Positions 1 to 5,046 of a stretch of 9,328 nt of DNA are shown in pieces. Source of the stretch: Thaumarchaeota archaeon UBA160 (lineage in GTDB: Archaea > Thermoproteota > Nitrososphaeria > Conexivisphaerales > UBA164); contig DAXX01000026.1 in assembly GCA_002506605.1 (NCBI GenBank), positions 1 through 9,328 of the forward strand. Direction: 5' to 3'. The notes below the pieces were generated by a model. That model made no database searches. It had not been told where the DNA came from and saw only the letters and a list, made by a program, of their open reading frames with translations. Positions within the stretch are counted from its first letter, which is position 1, and each line of letters begins with the position of its first letter. Made by a program: the position numbers and the translations under genes.

Positions 1-223
1 CAAAAATTAAGCAGATTTTGGTATCAGCATTTTTGCAGGCTCGCTAGACAGTGCCAGAAAGATTTTGATAAAAATTAAAATAAAAAAGCTGTTAAAGTGG
101 CAAATCCATCATAAAAACAGGCTAAAGTTTTAGTATACTGATAAATGGTGAGGGTTCCCTCATCGATTCGGGTTTACATATATAATTGTCTTATTTTAAG
201 CAATCTAAACCATAAAATAATAA
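1..223. other. Non-coding flank, possible tail of an upstream gene
   Basis: No convincing gene is visible here. One + strand frame is open from the window edge and stops with TAG at 45-47, reading KIKQILVSAFLQAR; this could be the tail of a truncated upstream gene, but 14 residues are too few to judge. A TATA-like ATATATAATT block lies near 178-187. Hairpin-forming sequence lies at 149-162 (TGAGG, 4-nt loop, CCTCA), and there is an A-run at 82-87. Together these could mark a small minus-strand RNA, discussed under findings. The rest is unremarkable AT-rich sequence. Confidence 0.35.
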
Positions 224-310
224 TGCCGCGGGCCGGACTTGAACCGGCGACCCTCCGGTCTTCAGCCGGATGCTCTCCTTAGCCCTTTCGTCAGGCTGAG
301 CTACCGCGGC
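224..310 (-). tRNA. tRNA-Phe (anticodon GAA), intron in D-loop
   Basis: Read on the minus strand, this folds as a complete tRNA. The acceptor arms GCCGCGG (304-310) and CCGCGGC (225-231) pair fully, and the discriminator is A at 224. The D-stem is GCTC/GAGC. The anticodon stem TCCGG/CCGGA encloses the loop CTGAAGA, giving anticodon GAA at 261-263. The T-arm is GCCGG-TTCAAGT-CCGGC. CCA is not encoded. The gene is 87 nt long because the D-loop has 22 nt instead of about 9. Removing 13 nt at 279-291 restores the D-loop AGCCTGGGA and a 74-nt mature tRNA. A TATA-like block lies about 28 nt upstream of the 5' end. The gene follows the amidohydrolase on the same strand with a 62-nt gap. Confidence 0.96.
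279..291 (-). other. 13-nt archaeal tRNA intron in the tRNA-Phe D-loop
   Basis: The intron is ACGAAAGGGCTAA on the minus strand. The precursor forms a compact bulge-helix-bulge. Exon AGCC pairs with intron GGCT as the 4-bp central helix. TGA and AAG are the two 3-nt bulges, CTC/GAG forms the outer helix, and a C-G pair closed by a GAAA tetraloop caps the inside. Cutting after the second base of each bulge (TG^A and AA^G), as the archaeal splicing endonuclease does, joins D-loop positions 18 and 19 and gives AGCCTGGGA. Archaeal tRNA introns usually sit at 37/38. D-loop introns are known from some Thermoproteota. The exact cut sites are inferred from the fold. Confidence 0.85.
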
Positions 311-333
311 TTTCAATAGATACTTAACTTTAG

Positions 334-343
334 CTTATTTAAG
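334..343 (-). promoter_or_regulatory. TATA-like box for tRNA-Phe
   Basis: CTTAAATAAG on the minus strand is centred about 28 nt upstream of the tRNA-Phe 5' end at 310. That is the spacing expected of an archaeal TATA box. The block is itself a 10-bp near-palindrome, so orientation rests on the neighbouring tRNA. Confidence 0.45.
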
Positions 344-352
344 TTTTATTTT

Positions 353-358
353 AAAAAA
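353..358 (-). terminator. T-run after the amidohydrolase gene
   Basis: Six consecutive T on the minus strand begin about 14 nt past the TAG stop of the amidohydrolase gene, within a T/A-rich stretch. Archaeal termination often uses oligo-T without a hairpin, so this is a plausible but weak terminator. Confidence 0.3.
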
Positions 359-372
359 GTATTTTCTGAAAA

Positions 373-1698
373 CTAAGCCGGTTTTTGATATATGAATCTT
401 CCCCTATTTTTCTTTACAAACTGGTAGTCCTGTAGCGCTATTTCTCCTCCTGCAACAACGTGCTCTGGAAATCCTTTCAAGTTCATGCCATCGTACGGAG
501 ACCAGCCAACTTTGTAAACATTAGAACCATCAAACTTTATCTCTTTTTGCGGGTCGACAACTATAATATCTGCATCGTAACCAACAGCAATAACGCCTTT
601 TCCTTTTATCCCGAACCTTTTTGCAGGGTTGGTTGAAACAACCTTTACTAATGAGCTCAGTGAAATGAATCCTTTCAAATAACCAAATGTAAAAAGAATA
701 GGAAACATCGTAGCGACTCCTGGGATGCCACCCCATGCCTTCCACGGATCGGAATAACCTATGTTTTTCTCTTCCTTGGTTCCAGGCGCATGATCTGTTG
801 TTACCATCTCAACATATCCTTTTTCCAGCGCTTCCCAAAGAGCAAGATTATCCTTTTCTCCTTTTAAAGAAGGGGCCATTTTCAAATAAGGGCCAAGCCT
901 TTCTGCATCCTTTTTTGTAAAAATTAAATAATGTGGACACGTTTCGCTTGTTATATCAACACCAGATTTTTTTGCTCTTAATATAGCCTCTACTCCTAGC
1001 CTGCTGCTGAGGTGAACTATATGTGCCTTTCCTCCTGTAAGCTTAGCATATGTCGCAACTTTATCAACTGCAAGGGCCTCAGCCTCTGGCGGTCTTGCAT
1101 CATGAACGCATAGTTGATCCTTTCGTTCAGCATACTTTTCAAAGAAATAATCTAGTATAGCTTCATCTTCGGCGTGGAAGAGTAACATTGATCCTGTTTT
1201 TCTTGAAGCTTCAAGCATCCTTATTATGTGCTCATCAAGCGCTCTGAATGGTCTACAAGTGAAAACTTTGAAAGTCGTTAAGCCCAAGTTTGAAAGCTCT
1301 TCAATCTTTTTATAGTTTTTTTCTCTCATAAATCCAGCATGTATGCCAAAGTCAATGTAAGAAGCTTTTTCTCCCATTTCTTTTCTTTCTCTAAAGCTTG
1401 ATTCATCATCTATGTCCTTTACTAGCGGCATCTCAATGAATGTTGTCATTCCTCCCATTATGGCTGCCTTGCTGGCGCTTTCAAAATCCTCTCTATAAAG
1501 GTACATAGGATCGTTTATATGAGCGTGTACATCTATTGCTCCTGGGAGAACCAAACGACCTTCAGCGTTTAGAGTTATATCTGCCTTTATGTCTTCTTTT
1601 GTTATAGTTTTTATCTTTCCATCTTCAACAAGTACGTTAGCTTCGATAAGAAAACCGTCTGCATAAACTTTTCCTCCTTTTATGGCTATAGAGTTCAC
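373..1698 (-). CDS. Cyclic amidohydrolase, allantoinase/dihydroorotase family
   Basis: A 441-aa cytoplasmic metal-dependent hydrolase of the cyclic-amide family. It has the expected beta-sandwich flanks and TIM-barrel core. The whole binuclear metal set is visible: HAH at 58-60 in PGAIDVHAH, the lysine to be carboxylated at K144 (FKVF), H175 in FHAED, H229 in HIVHLSS, and D302 in TTDHAPG. ETCPHYL is at 252-258. Two features favour allantoinase (ring opening of allantoin to allantoate) over dihydroorotase. EMPL at 89-92 replaces the usual DMPN, and PWKAWGGIPG at 318-327 resembles the AWGGI segment of allantoinases. Length suits either family. It starts at GTG, which lies about 25 nt after a TATA-like box. 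No pyrimidine or purine-catabolic gene lies beside it, so the substrate is unproven and hydantoinase-like activity is possible. It diverges from the metal-regulator operon. Confidence 0.82.
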   Translation of the reverse strand: MNSIAIKGGKVYADGFLIEANVLVEDGKIKTITKEDIKADITLNAEGRLVLPGAIDVHAHINDPMYLYREDFESASKAAIMGGMTTFIEMPLVKDIDDESSFRERKEMGEKASYIDFGIHAGFMREKNYKKIEELSNLGLTTFKVFTCRPFRALDEHIIRMLEASRKTGSMLLFHAEDEAILDYFFEKYAERKDQLCVHDARPPEAEALAVDKVATYAKLTGGKAHIVHLSSRLGVEAILRAKKSGVDITSETCPHYLIFTKKDAERLGPYLKMAPSLKGEKDNLALWEALEKGYVEMVTTDHAPGTKEEKNIGYSDPWKAWGGIPGVATMFPILFTFGYLKGFISLSSLVKVVSTNPAKRFGIKGKGVIAVGYDADIIVVDPQKEIKFDGSNVYKVGWSPYDGMNLKGFPEHVVAGGEIALQDYQFVKKNRGRFIYQKPA

Positions 1699-1718
1699 GT
1701 CAATTATCAGAGAAAAGC

Positions 1719-1727
1719 TAAATATAA
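1719..1727 (-). promoter_or_regulatory. TATA box of the amidohydrolase gene
   Basis: TTATATTTA on the minus strand is centred about 25 nt before the GTG start at 1698. No Shine-Dalgarno sequence occurs in between, so transcription probably begins at or next to the start codon (leaderless mRNA). Confidence 0.6.
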
Positions 1728-1905
1728 CATTTTAGCGAACTTCCTAACCTAACGTTATGAGCCTTTTATTAATTGAGGCTTAAACCTATGAAGCGGAGTG
1801 TTTATGATTAGTTTTTAATTGCCCTTGAAATCATTCACTTTTTTATCAGTATTGGACTGTAAATTTTTTAATAGAAAAAGACTCCCCACCATTAACTCTT
1901 TTAAA

Positions 1906-1925
1906 GTTAAATCTGGTGATTTAAC
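1906..1925. repeat. Perfect 8-bp inverted repeat with 4-nt spacer
   Basis: GTTAAATC and GATTTAAC are exact reverse complements separated by TGGT. A further TTAAC at 1892-1896 pairs with GTTAA at 1906-1910, so two alternative stems share one arm. The element lies about 30-50 bp upstream of the TATA box of the regulator gene. No gene ends here on either strand, so a terminator is unlikely; an operator or an RNA hairpin is more plausible. The remaining sequence of this intergenic stretch (about 1740-1890) holds only very short start-to-stop runs and nothing recognisable. Confidence 0.55.
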
Positions 1926-1946
1926 AGATCGTTTATTTTAACAATT

Positions 1947-1967
1947 TTTAAATAATGTTTAAATAAT
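1947..1967 (+). promoter_or_regulatory. Doubled TATA-like block upstream of the regulator gene
   Basis: TTTAAATAAT occurs twice, at 1947-1956 and 1958-1967, an 11-bp period. The second copy is centred about 27 nt before the ATG at 1990, the distance expected for a leaderless transcript. The first copy may be a chance duplication or an alternative TATA box. Confidence 0.6.
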
Positions 1968-1985
1968 ATTAGCATTATACTAATA
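1967..1985. promoter_or_regulatory. 19-bp palindrome, candidate operator for the DtxR-family regulator
   Basis: The left half TATTAGCAT and the right half ATACTAATA flank a single central base. The reverse complement of the right half is TATTAGTAT, so 8 of 9 positions match. DtxR/IdeR-type operators are also about 19 bp with TTAG/CTAA half-sites, as here. The site starts on the last base of the TATA-like block and ends 4 nt before the ATG. A bound regulator would therefore cover the transcription start. Autorepression is the inference; binding has not been shown. Confidence 0.55.
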
Positions 1986-1989
1986 AAAT

Positions 1990-2400
1990 ATGGAATATCC
2001 TAAAGTTTCAAAAAAAGAAAGGGATTATTTAATTTACATATTTGAACATTCGAAAGATTTTCCCGTCAGGCTTAGAGACCTTGCAGAATTCGTACATGTT
2101 TCTGAGCCTACGGCTTACGAATATTCTGCAAGGCTTGCTGAAAAAGGGCTGATTTTGATGAAAAAGGGCATGATTAAGCTTACTGAAAAGGGAAGCGAGC
2201 TCGCTGTCAGCATAATTAAGGCCCACAGGGTTCTTGAAATGCTTTTTTATTTAAATGGATTGAGCATTGATGAATCTTGCCAGGAATGTAGCAAGATAGA
2301 CTACCTTCTTGACAGCGATGCCATAGAAAAATTATATAAAAGGCTTGGTGAGCCAAAAAGCTGCCCCCATGGAAGACCTATAGTGGTGAAAAGTAAATGA
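1990..2400 (+). CDS. Short DtxR/MntR-family metal-dependent regulator
   Basis: A 136-aa regulator without the C-terminal SH3-like domain of full DtxR, so MntR-sized. Residues about 26-55 form the winged helix-turn-helix (LRDLAEFVHVSEPTAYEYSA), followed by a wing with KLTEKG. Residues about 70-115 match the dimerisation and metal region, including H79 and E83, which coincide with DtxR ancillary-site ligands. The rest of the site looks altered. By hand alignment, C100 matches DtxR C102, but the E105 and H106 positions read I103 and D104, and residue 10 is E rather than M. Two further cysteines (C97 and C125, the latter in SCPHGRP) lie nearby. This suggests a different metal or a thiol-based sensor. 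The ATG fits a leaderless start. The gene overlaps the next one through ATGA, indicating co-translation with a putative metal permease. Confidence 0.8.
   Translation: MEYPKVSKKERDYLIYIFEHSKDFPVRLRDLAEFVHVSEPTAYEYSARLAEKGLILMKKGMIKLTEKGSELAVSIIKAHRVLEMLFYLNGLSIDESCQECSKIDYLLDSDAIEKLYKRLGEPKSCPHGRPIVVKSK
2385..2389 (+). promoter_or_regulatory. Shine-Dalgarno GGTGA for the second operon gene
   Basis: GGTGA is complementary to the UCACC near the 3' end of archaeal 16S rRNA and lies 7 nt before the ATG at 2397, within the end of the regulator gene. It supports ATG 2397 as the permease start and contrasts with the leaderless first genes in the window. Confidence 0.65.
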
Positions 2401-3332
2401 ACATAATAAGCTTCCTTTTAAGTCCCCCAAGCGGCCTAAGCGTTTCGATGATACTCATAGTTTCCTATGTGCTTGGGCTTCTCCACGGAGCAACCCCAGA
2501 TGAGCACACCTGGCCTATAACCTTCAGTTATGCAATAGGTTCTTACAGCACAAAAAGAGGCATGAAAGCAGGATTTTTGTTTTCTCTTGGTTTTACACTT
2601 CAGAGAGCGTTTCTCACTACCTTGGGTTACCTAGGGCTGGCTTACTTTTACATGAAGTACAACCTTGACGGACCTGTCTATATAATAGTTGGTTTTGTAA
2701 TGGCCATAGCCGGTTCGTACATTTTGAAAGGAAGATATCTGCATCTGCCAATTGACGTGGCCCTCGGAAGCAAGCTTCATCATACAAGCGAAGCTAAGAG
2801 AGTACCTCTTCACGAAGCGCATGAAAAAGAAGTGCCGCTTAAGATGACGATAGTTCATGGGCTCATAGCAGGCTTTGGGTTCGGCGCTTATGCCACTGTG
2901 ATTACGTTCATACTTGCTCCTCAGGTTCCATCAGTTATCTATGCTCCTCTTCCGGGATTGATGTTTGGCATTGGAACAATGACCATGCAGGTGCTTTTTG
3001 GAGCCGCCTTTGGGTCTTTGCTCAGGCTCAAAAAGCTTACAGAAGATAAGATAAAGATTATAGCGAGAAGAAGCGCTGGAAGGACTCTATATTATGGAGG
3101 GCTTGCGTTCGTGCTAATAGGAATCATAGTAATTCTGATACCTCCAGTTGATGATTTTGCCATATCAACTGGCTTGTCAGTACCTAACTTAAGTGCGCTG
3201 GATATAGGGCTTATACTTGTGCTGATAGTTGTTGGCGTGATAGGGGTATGGGGTCTAATAAAGTCCTACAGAGAAGTTGTACGTGAAGCAATGACAAACA
3301 GCAAACTGAGCAAAACAGAAGCACAAGATTAA
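2397..3332 (+). CDS. Multi-pass membrane protein resembling a divergent Ni/Co-type (NiCoT/RcnA/UreH-like) transporter
   Basis: A 311-aa protein with about seven hydrophobic spans, near 14-33, 56-81, 93-111, 150-175, 186-208, 230-250 and 266-290. The end of the first span carries LHGATPDEHTW (H30, D35, H37), which resembles the H-x4-D-H signature of nickel/cobalt permeases with one extra residue. A second related segment, VHGLIAGFGFGAY (from 153), follows a loop rich in histidine and acid residues (H116, H128, H129, H139, H142), a pattern typical of metal-handling permeases. Its start overlaps the stop of the DtxR-family regulator and is served by GGTGA, so the two are almost certainly one operon. 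Inference: transport of a divalent metal under that regulator's control. Direction and metal are unknown. I do not recognise a characterised orthologue; a TauE/SafE- or DsbD-like exporter is the main alternative. Confidence 0.65.
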   Translation: MNIISFLLSPPSGLSVSMILIVSYVLGLLHGATPDEHTWPITFSYAIGSYSTKRGMKAGFLFSLGFTLQRAFLTTLGYLGLAYFYMKYNLDGPVYIIVGFVMAIAGSYILKGRYLHLPIDVALGSKLHHTSEAKRVPLHEAHEKEVPLKMTIVHGLIAGFGFGAYATVITFILAPQVPSVIYAPLPGLMFGIGTMTMQVLFGAAFGSLLRLKKLTEDKIKIIARRSAGRTLYYGGLAFVLIGIIVILIPPVDDFAISTGLSVPNLSALDIGLILVLIVVGVIGVWGLIKSYREVVREAMTNSKLSKTEAQD

Positions 3333-3336
3333 TAAG
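3327..3336 (+). promoter_or_regulatory. Possible TATA box of prs
   Basis: GATTAATAAG overlaps the end of the preceding membrane-protein gene and is centred about 26 nt before the GTG start of prs. No Shine-Dalgarno sequence precedes the GTG, which fits a separate leaderless transcript. Read-through from the upstream operon remains possible because the gap is only 25 bp. Confidence 0.4.
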
Positions 3337-3357
3337 CTGAGCCTAAAAAACTAATCC

Positions 3358-4260
3358 GTGAGCGACATAGTAATTATTTCCGGTTCTTCAAATGCGCCTC
3401 TATCTTACCTGCTCTCCAAACAGTTAAAGGTTGAACTCATGCCTGCTGAAATAAGAAAATTTCCTGACAACGAAAAATACGTCAGGATTGATGGCGATGT
3501 TAAAGATAAAAACGTTGTAATCTTACAGTCTATGGCATTCAAGCCTGATGAGTACCTTATGGAAGCTCTGCTTCTTTCTTCAGCAGCTAAAGATGCAGGG
3601 GCAAAAAGCGTAACCCTTGCTGCGGCTTATTTCCCATATGCCAGGCAGGATGAAAGATTTAAACCTGGAGAACCTATAAGCGTTGCTGTAGTTGCCCAAC
3701 TGTTGACAGCGGCTGGCGTTGACAATCTGGTAACTGTTGATGTGCACAGACACAGGGTCATTGACTTTGGTTCAATATTCAAAGGAAAGTGGATTGACGT
3801 CTCAGTCATGCCTGACCTTGTGAACTATGGTAAAAAGGCCGGGCTCATAGATAATGATACGTTCATAGTCGGCCCCGATTCGGAAGCTTTACAGTGGGCA
3901 AAGATAGCCGCTGAAAGTGCAGGCTTGAAAAACTACGGGGCTCTTAAAAAGAAAAGGTTTGGCGATACAGAAGTTTCTGTGTCAGGCGAATTAAACCTTA
4001 AAGGAAAAAAGGTTTTCATAGTTGACGATATAATAAGCACGGGTAGCACCATAATAGAGGCCTCAAAAGCTGTAAGCGAAATGGGCGGAAAGCTAGTTGG
4101 AGTCGCTTGTGCTCACGGCCTTTTTGTAAATGATGCTCTCTACAAGCTTTACAGGGAAGGCATAACGGATGTATTCAGTTCGGATACAGTTCCAAACCAG
4201 ACAACTAGAGTGAGTTCAGCGGAAGCTTTATCAAAGGGTATAATTGAAATATTAAAGTAG
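3358..4260 (+). CDS. prs: Ribose-phosphate pyrophosphokinase (PRPP synthetase)
   Basis: Transfers the ATP diphosphate group to ribose 5-phosphate, giving PRPP and AMP. PRPP feeds purine, pyrimidine, histidine and tryptophan synthesis in the cytoplasm. The 300-aa length fits archaeal enzymes, slightly shorter than bacterial ones. Visible motifs are FPDNEKYVRI (35-44) near the N-terminus, YFPYARQDERFKPGEPIS (91-108) for ATP binding, DVH at 128-130 with the catalytic histidine, the KKKRFGD flexible-loop region (197-203), and the PRPP-binding loop VDDIISTGST (222-231). All are intact. It starts at GTG; the reading frame and the first-strand motif (IVIISGSS) leave little room for another start. 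The final G of its TAG stop is also the first base of tRNA-Pro, so the two genes touch and may be transcribed together. The gene lies 25 bp after the metal operon. Confidence 0.96.
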   Translation: MSDIVIISGSSNAPLSYLLSKQLKVELMPAEIRKFPDNEKYVRIDGDVKDKNVVILQSMAFKPDEYLMEALLLSSAAKDAGAKSVTLAAAYFPYARQDERFKPGEPISVAVVAQLLTAAGVDNLVTVDVHRHRVIDFGSIFKGKWIDVSVMPDLVNYGKKAGLIDNDTFIVGPDSEALQWAKIAAESAGLKNYGALKKKRFGDTEVSVSGELNLKGKKVFIVDDIISTGSTIIEASKAVSEMGGKLVGVACAHGLFVNDALYKLYREGITDVFSSDTVPNQTTRVSSAEALSKGIIEILK

Positions 4261-4335
4261 GGGCTGTCGGCTAGCCTGGTCTAGGCTGCCAGCCTTGGGC
4301 GCTGGTGATCGCCGGTTCAAATCCGGCCAGCCCCA
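4260..4335 (+). tRNA. tRNA-Pro (anticodon TGG)
   Basis: The acceptor GGGGCTG (4260-4266) pairs with CAGCCCC (4328-4334), and the discriminator is A at 4335. The D-stem GGCT/GGCT closes with two G-U pairs. The anticodon stem CCAGC/GCTGG (4289-4293, 4301-4305) encloses CTTGGGC, with anticodon TGG at 4296-4298. The T-arm is GCCGG-TTCAAAT-CCGGC. There is no intron and no encoded CCA. Its 5' base is the last base of the prs stop codon, so any own promoter must lie inside prs: GCTTTATC at 4225-4232 is about 30 nt upstream. The alternative is release from a prs transcript by RNase P. Confidence 0.96.
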
Positions 4336-4349
4336 TTTTTTTGTCTTTT
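4336..4349 (+). terminator. Oligo-T terminator after tRNA-Pro
   Basis: Seven T follow the discriminator base directly, then GTC and four more T. This is a typical archaeal oligo-T termination signal for the prs/tRNA-Pro unit. It lies before the TATA box of the next gene. Confidence 0.6.
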
Positions 4350-4355
4350 AAACAA

Positions 4356-4368
4356 CTTTATTTATATC
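4356..4368 (+). promoter_or_regulatory. TATA box of the TPR-protein gene
   Basis: CTTTATTTATATC is centred about 23-25 nt before the ATG at 4387. The spacing region has no Shine-Dalgarno match, so a leaderless mRNA is expected. Confidence 0.6.
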
Positions 4369-4386
4369 TCATCATAATAGATCTTT

Positions 4387-5046
4387 ATGGAAGAAGTTAG
4401 GAAACTCTATGAAGAAGGCAACTATGATCAGGTTGTAAAAGCGGTTAAGGAATCCGAAAAAAATGGGTCTAATGATGCTGAGGCATACCTTTTAGCAGGG
4501 AAAGCATATTACTATAAGAAAAAGCCAAAGGATTCATTGAAGTATCTAGAAAAAAGCCTTGCACTTGGGGGAAACAAAAAAGAAATAGAATTTTTTATGG
4601 GTAAAGACTATGCTTTGATGAACAAATATGAGAAGGCTATTGAAAAGCTAAACGAAGCTCTTTCTATAGATCCGAACGATTCAAACGTTTTACTTAACAT
4701 AGGCGTCGTTTATGCGTTAATGGGTGACAGACAGAATGCCAGAGCTTTCTTTGAAAAGACAATACAGGCAAATCCTAACGAAAAGAAAGCCTGGTACAAC
4801 CTAGGTGTCACATACTTTACGGAAAAAGATTATGAAAAGGCTGCAGAATGCTTCAGAAAATCCTACGATCTTGACAACAATTTTTATGAAGCTCTGTATA
4901 ACCTAGTTTCGTCTCTTTGCATGAAAGGCGATCAGGACTTTGAAAAATACTACCAGATGCTTTACGAAAAAGACAAAAAGAGAGCAGAATTGTTAAAAAA
5001 ACTTTGTGAAAGAGAAAAAAAGAATAGAAGGTTTAGGCTGTGGTAG
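4387..5046 (+). CDS. Tetratricopeptide-repeat (TPR) protein
   Basis: A 219-aa protein made almost wholly of 34-residue helical hairpins and probably a protein-protein interaction scaffold. The clearest repeats run about 65-98, 99-132 and 133-166, each ending in a pattern such as ALSIDPND, TIQANPNE or SYDLDNN. Degenerate repeats occur at about 1-30, 31-64 and 167-200. The last 20 residues are strongly basic (KKLCEREKKNRRFRLW). There is no signal peptide, membrane span or catalytic domain. The partner cannot be read from the sequence, and its neighbours (tRNA-Pro upstream, a convergent dikinase gene) give no clear hint. The ATG is supported by the TATA box placement. Its last 14 bp overlap the end of ppdK on the opposite strand. 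Confidence 0.85.
   Translation: MEEVRKLYEEGNYDQVVKAVKESEKNGSNDAEAYLLAGKAYYYKKKPKDSLKYLEKSLALGGNKKEIEFFMGKDYALMNKYEKAIEKLNEALSIDPNDSNVLLNIGVVYALMGDRQNARAFFEKTIQANPNEKKAWYNLGVTYFTEKDYEKAAECFRKSYDLDNNFYEALYNLVSSLCMKGDQDFEKYYQMLYEKDKKRAELLKKLCEREKKNRRFRLW

Noticed and set aside
141..175. C/D-box guide RNA (TGGTGA and GATGA matches near CTGA)
   Set aside because: Partial C-like boxes exist on both strands, but no properly spaced set of C, D', C' and D boxes could be found.
1757..1783. Short start-to-stop frames in the amidohydrolase/regulator intergenic region
   Set aside because: They are under 10 codons, lack a positioned promoter or ribosome-binding site, and show no protein-like composition.
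1906..1925. Rho-independent-style terminator
   Set aside because: No gene ends nearby on either strand and no T-run follows the stem directly.
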